Translations under genes and position numbers: made by a program
Shown: piece by piece, positions 23,146 to 35,188 of the stretch
Numbering within the stretch: position 1 is the first letter of the stretch
How the letters are laid out: each line of letters starts with the position of its first letter
Origin: Euryodendron excelsum
Lineage: Eukaryota > Streptophyta > Magnoliopsida > Ericales > Pentaphylacaceae
Reading direction: 5' to 3'
DNA length: 64,000 bases
Assembly: GCA_033060915.1 (NCBI GenBank)
Contig: CM065397.1
Coordinates: forward strand, 15,504,501-15,568,500
The notes under the pieces: model-generated
Seen by the model: only the letters and a program-made list of their open reading frames with translations
What the model was told of the DNA's origin: nothing
The model's database searches: none

Positions 23146-26100
23146 ATGAGCAAGAAGAACTCACTAGTGTTTTTGGACGTGTCTATTGATGGGGATCCTG
23201 CTGAAAAGATGATTTTCGAGGTATTACTATGTTTTGAACCGATCTGCTGTAATATAGAGTCAGATATGCAATTAAGCTAAATCTTTGTTGTTCCTTCTGA
23301 AGCTTTAAATATTTTATTTTCATTTAATGTCATATTTATCCTCAAAAGTTGAGTACTTGACAATTAATTCATTGTTGATCTTTGGCCTTTACAGCTTTTC
23401 TCTGATATTGCTCCCAAGACTGCAGAAAATTTTCGTGCGCTCTGTACAGGTACATCTTGTGTGGGCAATAAGTTAAAATTATCCACTAAAAGCTTCTGCC
23501 TTTTTGTTTGAGTCATTTTTCTTTTGTAGCTTCATGTTGTACTGTTAATTCTCGGGAGATATTGGATCAGCCTGTGTATAAGAGAGCTTTCTCTCTCGGC
23601 AGACTTACAATATTGTACACTTCCTCTTCATGTTGGCTCTCTCTTTCTCTGGCTTGGGCTAGTCCTTTCTTCACTCAGTTCTCTCTAGAGCTCATTCGGT
23701 GTCATCTAGCGTGTTTTGTAGCTCTTCAGTAACCTATCACACTTCATAGGCCCTCTCAAGGAACAAAATTTCTAATTGTTTCCGTTGAAATGGCCAAAAT
23801 GATTTAGTTTCTTAAAAGAGATCAAAGCTAAACGCTAGTGGAATAATGAAGTTAATAGCGTTTCTATAGAAACACACTGAAACATAGTGAAATGTACTAA
23901 AACCCATCGTAATTTACTGAAACAATTAGTTGTGTAGATAAGAATTTTTTGCTATACTAAGAAATATTATTTTTAGTAATATAGTAATACTATTATTACT
24001 ACTGGCTAAGTTAATTTTTAGACCTTATCTTGCTAGGATCTTTCACATTTTTAGAATCATCTACGCCTGTGGTTAAAAAAATTGAGTGCTTGATAATACT
24101 TAAACATTTTTTAGTTGCACCATTTGATTTTTAAGTTTCCTCTTTTTTCATGTGAATGACTTGCATAAATCTCAATATGTTTAATTAATCAATTCTTAGG
24201 CTTTTATATACTTAGATAGCTTTCAATTTATGTTTTCAAACATTTTTATGAATTTTAAGTTATTTTTGTCTGTTCCAGAAACATTATGTCTCCGTACTAA
24301 TTGAAACAAGACACTAGTACTAAATTTTGATCCTTGGACCCTTGTGCACTTGCTTATTCATTTTGTTGTTGATAGCGGATAATTGTTTTTGTTTATGTTA
24401 TTTCAAGATCTCTTATTTTGCAGGGGAGAAGGGAATCAGTCCTAAGACTGGAAGACCCCTACACTACAAAGGATCCTTTTTTCATCGCATTATTAAAGGA
24501 TCGATGGCTCAGGTATGTCCTTCGCGCCTTAGTTATGCTTGAGAGTTCTTCAAAGATAGAATGTGATTGATTGCCTTAGTGCTAAGTTTTCTGGTTAAGC
24601 ATGACTTAGAAGTGGTCTTCGTCTTTTAGTCAGCTATCCTTGTTTATGCTGTAGGATACAGGGCTGATGGTCACGACTGCTTTTCTTGTGATGTAGTTTT
24701 AAGGTTGTGCTTACTATGTTGTCTATCCTCAAAAATTTACTAAACTTTTTGCCATACCCAACCAAGTTTTGTAGTAAAAGTTCCTTCTTAATTACCAGTT
24801 CACTAACGATTATTATTTGTGCTGCAGGGTGGTGATTTTCTTAAACGAGATGGTATGTATTACTTGGACAAATCATTTTTATCTATTTGCCATTCTATTG
24901 TTTAGTTGCAAATTTCAGGGAAATTATTGTTCAGGTCCCTTTTTTGACTAGTAACTGATGGTCAATATATCCCTTTAAGTTGCTTAGTTCTCCCTTTTTC
25001 TGCATCTGACAAAGCGACAGGATAATTGAACTTCTTAAGCTGTAAGGATCCTAATTTTTCTACATACTTTCCCTGAGAAAGCTAAATCCCTCCAGAATTG
25101 TTTATTATACCGTTAATTTTAAATCCTCATATACTTTGAGCTTGGTATAAAATTTTTTAAATCCTCAGATACTTGACCTTGGTATTAAAAATTTTACTGC
25201 ATAAAATGGGTAAAGTCGATTCTGTTACCAACTGGGTAGACCTAATGACACCAAACTTTGGTCAGTCCCCTTATTATGAGCATATAAGGAGGAGAAATTC
25301 TGACCACGACAATAATGAGGGAAAAAAAAAAGGTTCTTGTGCTTTGTGGTGGTTCCTACATCATTGTAAATATGTGTTACATTTGTATGCCCAGCATTTG
25401 CTTTAAGAAGTTGATAAGTTTGTATTATCAGTTAGACTTTAAATGATGTAAGAATTCCTGGGATAATGCTAAACTAGGATTTGGTTATTGGGTGTATTGA
25501 CTTTTAATGTGCTAATTCTGGCTGTTGTCCAAAGCTTAATAATGTTGACTGATTTCTAAGATAACCTTCAGCGTGAATAACTTCGCATGACTTGTTTAGT
25601 TACTGAAACTAGATATGAAGAAGTAGAGATGAGGTTAGTGAAAATATGGGTAATGCTTGGAAATCTTTCTGGTTCCATCTTCACTATGGCCTTATGTTGG
25701 CTGGTTGTGGGATGCAACTATGAAGAAAAGTAATTCAAAATGGGAAAAAAATCCAGTCATTAGTTAGTACTAAGATTTCAGTAGCAATCCCTATTAAATT
25801 GTGACGTGGTGTTTTACTACATCAGCAATCTGAATTTATGACAAAATGGACACACTTTTAAGAGAAATATGTCACATGGCAAAATCTGGTATTAATTACT
25901 ACTGAAAAACTCGTGCTACCTACCCACTGGTCTTTTTTCCTTCAGTATGCATGGTATTGCATGCAATTTTTTATTTAATTGCTTGAAACTAATGACGATG
26001 AAAAAGAAATTGGTGCAACATTTGAAGTAAGGGTAAATCATGAAATCTTAGGAGAACCATCTGCACTATAATCTCTGACTCTCTTTTCCTTTGTTTAAAT

Positions 26101-29100
26101 TTTGCAGGGAGTTTCGGGGAAAGCATATATGGTGACAAGTTTCCAGGTGAGATACAATTGTATTCCTAGGTATTTTTGTGTGCTAATTCCTTAATAGTCT
26201 TGATGGTCTAGTCAAGTTGCATGCTTTCATTTAAGCAATGCAGAGCTTCTGCAGCATCAGTTTAGGAGTGATTCAAATTGTTAGAAAAGAATGGCCCAGA
26301 CACACACAGCCACAGGGATCTATATATATATATATATATTTCTTATTCCCCAGATAATTTGTATCTTGAGAGCAAATGGGTTTCGTTTTGCATTGCCTGT
26401 GAAGGTTGGGGCTGACTATGATCTTATTCTCGGTGCATGGGAGCTTCGACCCAATGAAATTTGGACCATTGTATTTGTCTCTTAAAATGGTAGGGTGTAT
26501 GGATATTATGTCTACATGTGTTTATGCAGCTCTTTAATTCTGGTATGCTACCTAGTGCCTGCTGTGTGTGCTTGTTTCATGTTGCATTGTTATCAGCTTT
26601 TGTATTTTATGTTGGCATTGTTATCTCCTCAATTTCACTACACCATTGACCCAGAGAATGGTAGTTCGATGACTGCTACAGCTATTTTATTTTTTGAATG
26701 AATAACATAGTATTATGATTGAATAGAATGCTGAACTTATTTGTTTCTGTGGAATATGTAATTTTTTCTAATGCTACATTTTATGTTTTCTGAATACGTT
26801 GAAGAATTTTTGTAACTGCCAAAAATTTCCAGTGCACCTTTAGTTTGTATATAATGTAAAATCTTATCCGTCTAGTGTCATAGTGCTTCATATGGATAGC
26901 ACTTTGTGTTACTTAAATTGAGGAGATTGGATCCAGCGTGGGTGCAAGTTATATATCTAATTAATTTGGCATCGTCCACCAACACGACTTTTGACAATAA
27001 ACAAATGCAGTCTGTGTGTGTGTATGTTATTTCTCTTTTTTTTTTTTTTTTTTTTGTTTTTTTGGGGCTTCTTTATTTGTTCATTGTCTTATGTAGATAG
27101 GCGTACTGCTTTAATATGTCTCACCAATTCACCTGTGGTAGTTGTGCTGTATTTCAGATGAGCCACCATCCAAGCTAAAGCATGATAAGCGTGGCCTATT
27201 ATCAATGGCAATGGCAGATCGCAATGCACGTGGTTCTTTATTCATTATCACCTTCAAGGCTAATCATCATCTTGACAGGTTTGTTATTTGCAATGTTGGT
27301 AGGATACTTAGCATGCCAGCTGAACTAGCTTTAGTTTGACCGTGCATATTTCTAAAAATTATTACTAATTAGTAAACACTTCTTATTTGATTGATATGTG
27401 CCAAGGAATTTCCATCTTCCTTAAAATTCTTCATTGTGGCATTTCTTCACAGGAAGCATGTAGTTTTTGGGATACTTGTGCAAGGGGATGAAGTTCTGAA
27501 GAAGATTGAAAATGCGGGTGATGAAGATGGGAGACCAGCTGTAACAGTGAAGATCATCAATTGTGGTGAATTTCACGAGGGTGAGAATCAGAGAGCTGCT
27601 GTTTTTTGTGATTGATTCTGACTTGTCATGAAATGTTATTTTGTAGAATATTCCAGTTAGAGGTCTCATGTTAAACGTATTAAAGGTTATTTTGAAAAAT
27701 ATTCCACTTAGAGGCCTCAGCTGTTATATTTTAATTCCTAATTCCTAAATGTTTTATTTGTTGACTGTGTGCATGATGTAGTGACTTTTATTAATCTTAA
27801 TGCGCAGAGAAAAAGAAAGCGAATAAGTTGAAAATGGGAAAGGATGCCTCTTCGGAGGCTAATAGTCATGAATTACGTCGTAGAGGAAAGCACAAGAAAT
27901 CTTCAAGAGAGAAAAGAAAAAAGAGAAAAAGATATTATACATCTGAATCAGATACTTCCTCAGATAGCGAGATGGAATCATCTGAAACTGATAGTGATTC
28001 TGACTCATATATATCATCCTCATCTGACTTAAGTTCTTCAAGTAATGATAGGCGAAAGAAGAGAAAGAGATCTTCCAAGAAGGACAGATATAGACGTGGA
28101 AAAAGGAGGGACAGACGGCGTGAAAAAAAGCGTAGGCGGCGTGATAAGAGATCAAAGCGCAGATCGAAAAGGTGTTTATATGAGGAGTTGATTGTCGTAC
28201 ATGTGTTATCTATTCTATGTTTTTTGTTGCAGAGGCTCTATTAGTAATTTACTAACTCTGAAAACTAATGTTTGCTTATTATGTTAGATAAGAGAAAATA
28301 TGTGGTCTTGAATCTCTCTAGTTCAACTCAATAGCTAGCAGGATTTGCAGATGCATATATTTGGGCACTTGAATAATTATTTCACCTCATCATATCTCTA
28401 TATTTCATAAGACACTTCTTTTCTGAATTAGAGTTGTTCCTTTTCCATCGGTGTAACTAAATACCAATAATCGGCGCCATGGATCATCTTTGCTGTCTGA
28501 TGTTGAAATTGTGGTATCATGGCTGGAATATACTGATGCATCGAGATAATATTCAAATTTGAAAGTGTATAGCTAATTGTGAATACACATATTCTACATT
28601 TGCTATGCTCACTGCTTACATGTACTAAAGGATGGGGTGGGTTTAGCATCTATGATAAGTTCCAGTCCTTGTGCATAAAATTGACTTTGAATTGTGATGT
28701 TTTATCTAAGTCCTCAAGCTGAAGGCAAAATCTAATACTCCTCTAAATTGCTTCTGCATGGAGGTGTTAGCTGGTCAGGAGACTTACTTATCCTACTTGT
28801 GGTTCTCATTCTTTATGTGTCTTTTTTGGTTTTTGGTGGAGTACTATTTTTTTTACCCTGCACTTGTTTAATCCAAGAGTGGTGGAGGAATGTATTTTTG
28901 TTCCAAATCTTTTAATGCAGGTAATGTTCCTGTTTTTAGTGTTATGTTGTGCTGAAATTCTCGCTTTTTGCTATATTTTGAAAGGGCATCTGATAGTCAT
29001 ACTGATTCTGAGAGCGAGTGTAAGAGTGAAAATAGCTCAGATGATGGTGATGCTGATGTTAGGGGGCCAGATCAGAATCATAAAAACCAGGCTCAGATAA

Positions 29101-31982
29101 CTGGTAAGATTTCTTACCTGTGTTGCGCCTTCAGATTTGTACACTTTCTCCCCAGCTACTTTTATTTGTATTTGTGGAACTAACTAACCTCCAGCTCTGT
29201 TTGTTGTGTTCTTATGCATGCGAGGGACTGCATTTCCTTGCATGTTTCTTTCAGCATGTCCGTTCATATGTTTGTCATTTTTTCCTTTTGCCATGTCCTT
29301 TTTTACTTGTCTGTTTTGGTTTTATTATTTAATCCATGCTATGAGTTACTGCAATGAGATTTTCCATTGTCAAAATGCTTGAGAATTTATGCATAAAGAG
29401 AGTGGCATTTTTGTCATGGTTAATGCTACATTTTGGTTGTTGTGTGGACTGCATTATTTTCAACAATGCATTTAAGGCTACAGTATGTGCTAAGATTCTT
29501 ATGACCACCGTCTTAATTTAGTGGATAGAACACTAATCTGTTATGTTCTCCCGCTTCCTAGAATGCTTTTGAAATGTCTCAATTGTTTTTCTTGGCTTTA
29601 TGTAGTTGGAAATCAGTCTCCTTCAGCTGAGGAGAGAGTAGTTTCTATTCCTCATAAAAATGGAGAGGTGACTGATATGCTTGAAAGGGAAGATGGCGAA
29701 TATCCCAAGGAAAATGGAGAGCGCTGGAGCAATGGAGTGGAAGTGGAAACTGAATCTGACAGAAGTGCAGATAGGCCTTATGTAATGGATGATCACCCGG
29801 GAAAATCTAGGTTTACTTCCCATTCTTATCGCTCCTCAGTTATTGTTTATTCTTATTGATTTTTCCAGATAAGGTAATATATTGAAAGTTGATAGCAGGA
29901 GCCGAAGCATTAGTCCTAAAAGGACCATGAGCAAGAGTATGAGTATTAGTCCCAAAAGGAGTTTGAGCAAGAGCCAGAGTGTGAGCCCAAGACAGCATGT
30001 GAGCAGGAGTCCTAGTGTTGATAAAAGCCCTCGAGTCTCACAGAGGAGGAGTATCAGCAGAAGCTCAGTGAGAAGTCTCAGTGGAAGTCCTGTAATGGGC
30101 AAGAAGGGAAGAAGCATCAGCAGGAGCCCATTGAGAGCTCGACCTGGAAGAAGCATTAGTAGGAGTCCCACAACATCCCCACCTCAAAAGAGTCTCAGCC
30201 GAACCCCACCAAGAACCTCATCAAGGAAGTCATCACGAAAGTCAGTGAGCAGAAGCCCTATAAGAGTTGTGAGAAAAAGTTCAAGCAGAAGCCCCGTTAG
30301 ATCTTCTCGAAGAAGTGTGAGCAGAAGCTCAGGTAGGGCCCCTTCTAAGCGAAGCACTAGCAGGAGTCCAGTTAGGGCTCCTACAAGGAATAATCGTCGC
30401 AGCCATTCAAGGAGTCCTGTAAGCGCAGGACGCAGGGCAAGGTCTCCCATTTCTGATCGTGGAAGGAGCTCATCAAGAAGTCCTTCCCCAGATGGGTCAC
30501 CCAAGCGCATCAGAAGGGGGAGGGGTTTCAGTCAGCGATTCTCTTATGCACGCAGATACAGAACCCCTTCTCCAGATCGTTCTCCTGTGAGGTCCTATCG
30601 TTATGGCGGTAGAAATGATCGTGACAGGTAATAAGCAAATCTGTCTTGTAAATTCATTAGCAAGTAAGACCACTGTTCACATGTGGTTTTTCTTTGAAAT
30701 GTCATTTACTTTTCCTGTTGATGGTCGTTTGTGTTGCTAGATATTACAGGAGATCCCCTAGGCGTTATAGGAGCCCACCCAGAGGGAGAACTCCTCCAAG
30801 GTCTGTGATCTGCCATCTATTAAATTTAATTTCACATTTTATGTTCCTTAAATTCACCTTTTATTTCTTTCGTTTCTTCTCAAGTGATTTGCTTTTATTG
30901 AGTGATCTCTGTGAAGCTGATTAATCAGCATAGCTGAATTTGAGCCAGCCAGTTTTATATGCTTCTAGTACCTTTGAAATGTACATAGGAGTTGTGAACT
31001 TGTCAGGCATCAGTCTAATGGACACGTTTGGAATATAAGATCGCAACCTCTGCACGCTTGCCAGAATGTTTGTGGAAATAAGGAGAGCACAATTCTAAAA
31101 AGTCGTGTTTTGTGTGTGGATGGATGGGAATATAATTGGAAAACCTGGACCACTTTTAGCAAATTGAATAGAAGAAACAAGGGTGGTGGCCAGGAGGTCC
31201 ATGTCAACATGCTTGTATTGTACTGAATCTCTTGTGGGGTCTGTATACTATACCAATTATTTGGACACAGTTCTTTGTTCTCCTTTTTTAGTCCATGTAT
31301 TTGCATGAGTGTCCATGTTAATTTGTATGGTATATGTTTGGGTATAATTCCTATGGGGATCTGTTTTTTCTCTGAAGGGTCTTTCTGTCTATATTGTTAA
31401 TTACTGCTCTAATGGTTTAGTATTGTTTCAGTTGGGTGCTACCATGCTGAGGGTTTGGTAGTTCTGATCTTCTTGTGGTCTATTGTATCAATCTTTCCTT
31501 CAAGGGTCTATCTTCAATTTTTAACATGCTTTAGATTTCTTTTAATCCAGTTCAAAGACATTTAGACAAATGCTTTTTGTTTAAACCTGAATGAGTTGTT
31601 GTAGTACTAGTAATCGTTCTCTTCATCACATTTTCTACTGTAAACTTCATACTTCGTAACACCGGTTTGCAGATTCAGAAGCAGAAGAAGCAGGACCAGG
31701 AGTCCTGTATCACGTAGTCCAATCCGGTACCGTGACCGCCGTTATAGCCGCAGCCCTATTCGTTCTCCTGTTGAGACATCTAGATTCCGTGATTCCCCAC
31801 GTGCTGAGAGGCGGAGGTCACCTTCTCCCAGCAGGAGTTCATCAGTATCAAGGTCCTCACTTGCCTCAGAATCGCCAAAGCGGGCAAGCAAAGAAAGCTC
31901 AAGGTCATCTTCTGGAAGTCCCCCAGGGAAGAAGGGCTTGGTCTCCTACGGAGATGGCTCTCCAGACTCTGTCCAGGGGTAA
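23146..31982 (+). CDS. CYP95-like: SR-cyclophilin (CYP95/CYP63-type peptidyl-prolyl isomerase)
   Basis: The coding exons are 23146-23220, 23395-23449, 24424-24512, 24828-24852, 26108-26146, 27158-27278, 27453-27580, 27808-28171, 28985-29103, 29606-29810, 29899-30627, 30741-30800 and 31673-31982. They join in frame at GT..AG borders into 772 codons. Residues 1-177 are a cyclophilin domain ([16 protein letters not shown]..., ending KIINCGE). An acidic, then Lys/Arg-rich linker follows, and from about residue 407 an RS domain made of many SRSP units. It ends [12 protein letters not shown]. Proteins of this family are nuclear and associate with SR splicing factors. Arg65, Met71, Gln73 and His137 of the active site are kept, but other pocket residues are replaced (see findings). 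The start at 23146 fits the family, although the exon is open in frame upstream to an ATG at 23065. The exon-11 acceptor could be at 29895 or 29898. The gene appears intact. Confidence 0.9.
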
Positions 31983-32340
31983 GGATGTGTTGGTGATGAT
32001 GGTAATGGTGGAGGTGGTCTGGACTAGCTTTGACTTGATTGTTAGGAATGAAGGCCCGGAGGTGATAATTATGTTTCTATGATTGAAGGCTCTTCTTCTT
32101 ATGACAGTTATGATTAAAGGCTCTTCTGCTTATGATAATTATGATTAAAGGCTCTTCTGCTTTTCTGTATGGACTCAGTAGAGGCAACTGGGGAGTTCTA
32201 TGTCTTGTTATTAACAACTTTTGGTTAGGAGGTTGGACAAATTTTCGAGATGTATGTTGAATAATGGATGTTGCACTCTATTTTAGTAATTGAGGCCATA
32301 GATATTCTTATTAGCTACTTCCTTAGGCCGACTTTTGAGG
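31983..32340 (+). other. SR-cyclophilin 3' UTR
   Basis: The sequence after the stop is AT-rich, carries a 31-base tandem repeat and has a GAATAATGG near 32260 that could act as a weak poly(A) signal. The cleavage site is not determinable. Confidence 0.45.
32080..32163 (+). repeat. 31-bp tandem repeat in the 3' UTR
   Basis: Three units start at 32080, 32111 and 32142, with consensus TGATTAAAGGCTCTTCTGCT followed by TATGA.A.TTA. The third unit is partial. The period is exactly 31 bases. Confidence 0.9.
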
Positions 32341-32660
32341 CTTATCCCACATGCACAGAAAAGCTGTTTACGTGTTTTTTTCCCCAGTTTTTCGATTGAT
32401 GAATGAGTGAATTTATTTTCTTCTACTTCCGTTGATCTTGCGATTACTGTGGCTTATATTGGCACTACTATGTATTGCATTTCTTTCGTCTCTATTGCAA
32501 AGTCTTGGGACCTATTTGTGTAGCTTTTCTGGATGCGAAACTTTGTACCCCTAATTATCTACCTTTAAATTGCACGAGTTCTATTGTTCCGCCATAGGTA
32601 TTTTTGGTCCAACGGTAATGGAATCATTCATTGGGTCAGCCCTGGCTCTACTCATATACC

Positions 32661-33479
32661 TGTAACACAAATTTTGTCTGAATTCCAGACAAAAAAATGT
32701 AGCAACAAATGAATTTTTATATATATTTGAGGGAGTGGTACGGTCTCTGTTGTAATTTCTAATGAAAGAAATAATTTTTTGATTCTTTACTTCAATGTAG
32801 ATTTTAGGGTAAGATTTGAGGGCTTGCAGTTTGATCTCGGATCTAAATAGCAAAGTCTTGTTCAAAACTTGAATGAAGAAGATATTTGAATGAGAGTTCT
32901 TTAGACTTTAGAAGCTTTAATCCGTCAGAGTTTTAATGGAGAGGATGAACAATCTCTTAATAGTTTTGTACCTCTTTAAGATAATTATCACTATTTATTA
33001 TAGAGATAATAATAAATAAAGATATTCAATCTTTTAAGATAATTATATTTATTTATCTCCAAATTATCACTATTTATTATAGATATAATAATAAGTAAAG
33101 ATAATAAATCTTTTGAGATAGTTATCTCTATTTATTAATAAATAAAGATAATCAATACTTTAAGATAATTATCTCTCTTTATTAAAAAATAAAGATAACC
33201 TGCTTTAATTGGAAAACAATGAATGACACAAGTCCAAATTTAATTGAAAGACATGTTTGTCTTTTCTCTTGCTGGTTCCACGCAACAAAATAGCATAATT
33301 TAATTAGTCAAAGACTTGATTGTATCAATTTAACAAATGGCTGCATTTGATTTGACAATCAATGAAATTTTGAATCCCATGAGACACATGTCAATAGTTA
33401 ATTGACCAATTTCTGCATTTATTTACACCTTCATTTGACAGGTATCAATTTCTAATTAGTCGAAATTTGCTTGTCTACA
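32661..33479 (-). repeat. Gypsy 3' LTR
   Basis: On the minus strand it starts TGTAGACAAGC and ends GTGTTACA. An AT-rich internal array with AAAGATAA and AGATAATTATCTCT units lies at about 32980-33195. The GC-richer stretch that carries the TATA box in the 5' LTR (46500-46560) is missing here, so the two LTRs differ by a deletion of roughly 50 bases plus many substitutions. Confidence 0.85.
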
Positions 33480-33495
33480 AATGCTCCCTTGAAGT
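33480..33495 (-). other. Candidate polypurine tract
   Basis: Immediately inside the 3' LTR, the minus strand reads CTTCAAGGGAGCATT, a purine-rich stretch at the position where plus-strand priming occurs in gypsy elements. Confidence 0.6.
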
Positions 33496-33908
33496 CGCAT
33501 ACTCATTGCAACAGTGTCAAAAGTGAGTGGGTCTTGAAATTGAATATTTTATAGTGAGCTTAATTTTTTGCACAATTTTTATCATCAATTTTTTTTTAAT
33601 GCAAATCTGCATGAGATTAAAAATTGTGGCAGCCCGAATTCAACTCAACTCTTCAACAAGTCTCAATTTATATATGATTATTTCTCCAATCCAAATTTTA
33701 CAGAGACATTGAAACTTTATCTTCAATGCAGACGTTGAAGTGGTTTACAAACCCAAAGATGAGGTAAAGAACTTATCGGAAGGCCAGAAGGATTAAAATT
33801 TATCGGAAGACTGGAAGGGCTAGTACTCTGTTAAAGATTGCGATTAGGATTGCAATAGGATTAACTCTCTTTGAATCAGGAATGCAATATGACTCATCTT
33901 CCTCTGTC

Positions 33909-33916
33909 TATAAAAG
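33909..33916 (+). promoter_or_regulatory. Candidate TATA box for the antisense PMD gene
   Basis: TATAAAAG lies on the plus strand about 1.6 kb before the PMD reading frame, inside the gypsy element and facing away from the 3' LTR. About 120 bases later AATAGCAG|GTGAGTGC (34038/34039) is a good splice donor. Together they suggest a transcript with a spliced leader reading toward the PMD gene. This is inference from position and motif only. Confidence 0.4.
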
Positions 33917-35188
33917 GAGACCTATGCCACAACTTATGGCTAAATCGACTACAGTAGTCAAGTTATCAAAATAGCCACTGGTTGTGACATTCTCGTCGGC
34001 TAATACGGTGCCCTCCTCAAAGCAATAAATAATAGCAGGTGAGTGCTTCTTTCTGCTTTCTTTGTCAGCAACAACTGTGTATATTAATTTCTACCATAAT
34101 ACAATCAATATTTGTGCATCTTCTTTTCTGTTTCTGCTGCGCACACTTCCGCATCATGTGTGTCACGTTAAGTAACTTCACAACTCAAGTTTCTTGGTAT
34201 ATTATAATATGAACAAACCTGTGTATGATTGAGCACAAGAATTACATATAAAGGAATCATGCATCCTGTCATCTGGCAGAACATATATCAAGTAATCCCT
34301 TCTCTTCTTTTTTATTATTTATTTATTTATTTATTTGATGACTTTGTACAGGAGCATTGATAGCATAAAAGACAACTTTCGTAACATGCCATACTGTAGT
34401 CATTAATGTCAGAATTTTTTTTTTTTGTTTCTTTATCTGGGACCTTTGCAGAAATCTACAAACTATTTATGCGCAAGAAAACTTCTCTGCATGAAGCCAG
34501 GTCGTAGACACGCTGCCAGAACTCCTTTTGGGTTCGGCAATTTTATTCAGAATGAATCACCCCTTTTTTAAGTGGATGTAACGCGAGCAGGTTCTATGTC
34601 GCAAACTTTGTTTATGAGGATCAAATCTTCTGTTCCATTTAGTCAACGAAGAATTACTCCGCACCATTCTGTTCTTACACCTGTACAAAAAGAGGAGAAC
34701 TCTCATGCGCATACCCAATACCAGCCAGTGTATGCTAGTAGTGCCCAAATTGAAATTGATGAAGAGTCTTCTGTTTTTTTTTTTACTTTACTTGTTCACT
34801 AATAATTGAGTCCTTTGATTCATGGCTAGAGCACCAACTTTCATGCTTTGTTTGCTTGTCTTTAGGCTTCCCATAATCTGGGCAAATCATTCAGGAATCA
34901 TACGCTTCACACACATTGACTTGTTCACACTTTCGGAGTCGGCCACTTAGTTTATTTCACCAAACTGTCTATTTTTTCTTTTTTTTCTTTTTAGTGCTTT
35001 ACTTTCTTGACAATTTGTTTGCTGTGAACACTGATGCCAATTGGCAGGAGTCACTTGATGTACGGAACATCTCCAATCTTAATTTCGGGCCTTTAACTGC
35101 ATTTGGGCTTCGTTTGGATTTTGATCTCAAACAGTCGGTTTTGCTTGGGCTTCGTTTGGATTTTGATTTTAACATTCGGTTTTGTTTT
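33917..35188 (+). other. Leader/intron-like stretch before the PMD gene
   Basis: No recognisable domain. Short frames at 34572-34802 and 34916-35239 have no family resemblance. If the donor at 34038 is used, most of this stretch is intron. Confidence 0.4.

Noticed and set aside
27859..28155. Other-frame and minus-strand open frames over exon 8 of the SR-cyclophilin
   Set aside because: The plus-strand exon joins in frame at both borders, so these are shadows of low-complexity Lys/Arg/Ser sequence.
29869..29873. Five-base micro-exon ATAAG between CAG and GTAATA
   Set aside because: The following intron would be only about 22 bases, too short for plant splicing.
29836..30510. Minus-strand leucine-rich open frames over the RS domain
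   Set aside because: Shadow of the SRSP repeats on the plus strand; no independent signal.
33909..34038. TATA box as part of the gypsy LTR
   Set aside because: It lies inside the element beyond the LTR end at 33479 and on the opposite strand to the LTR promoter.
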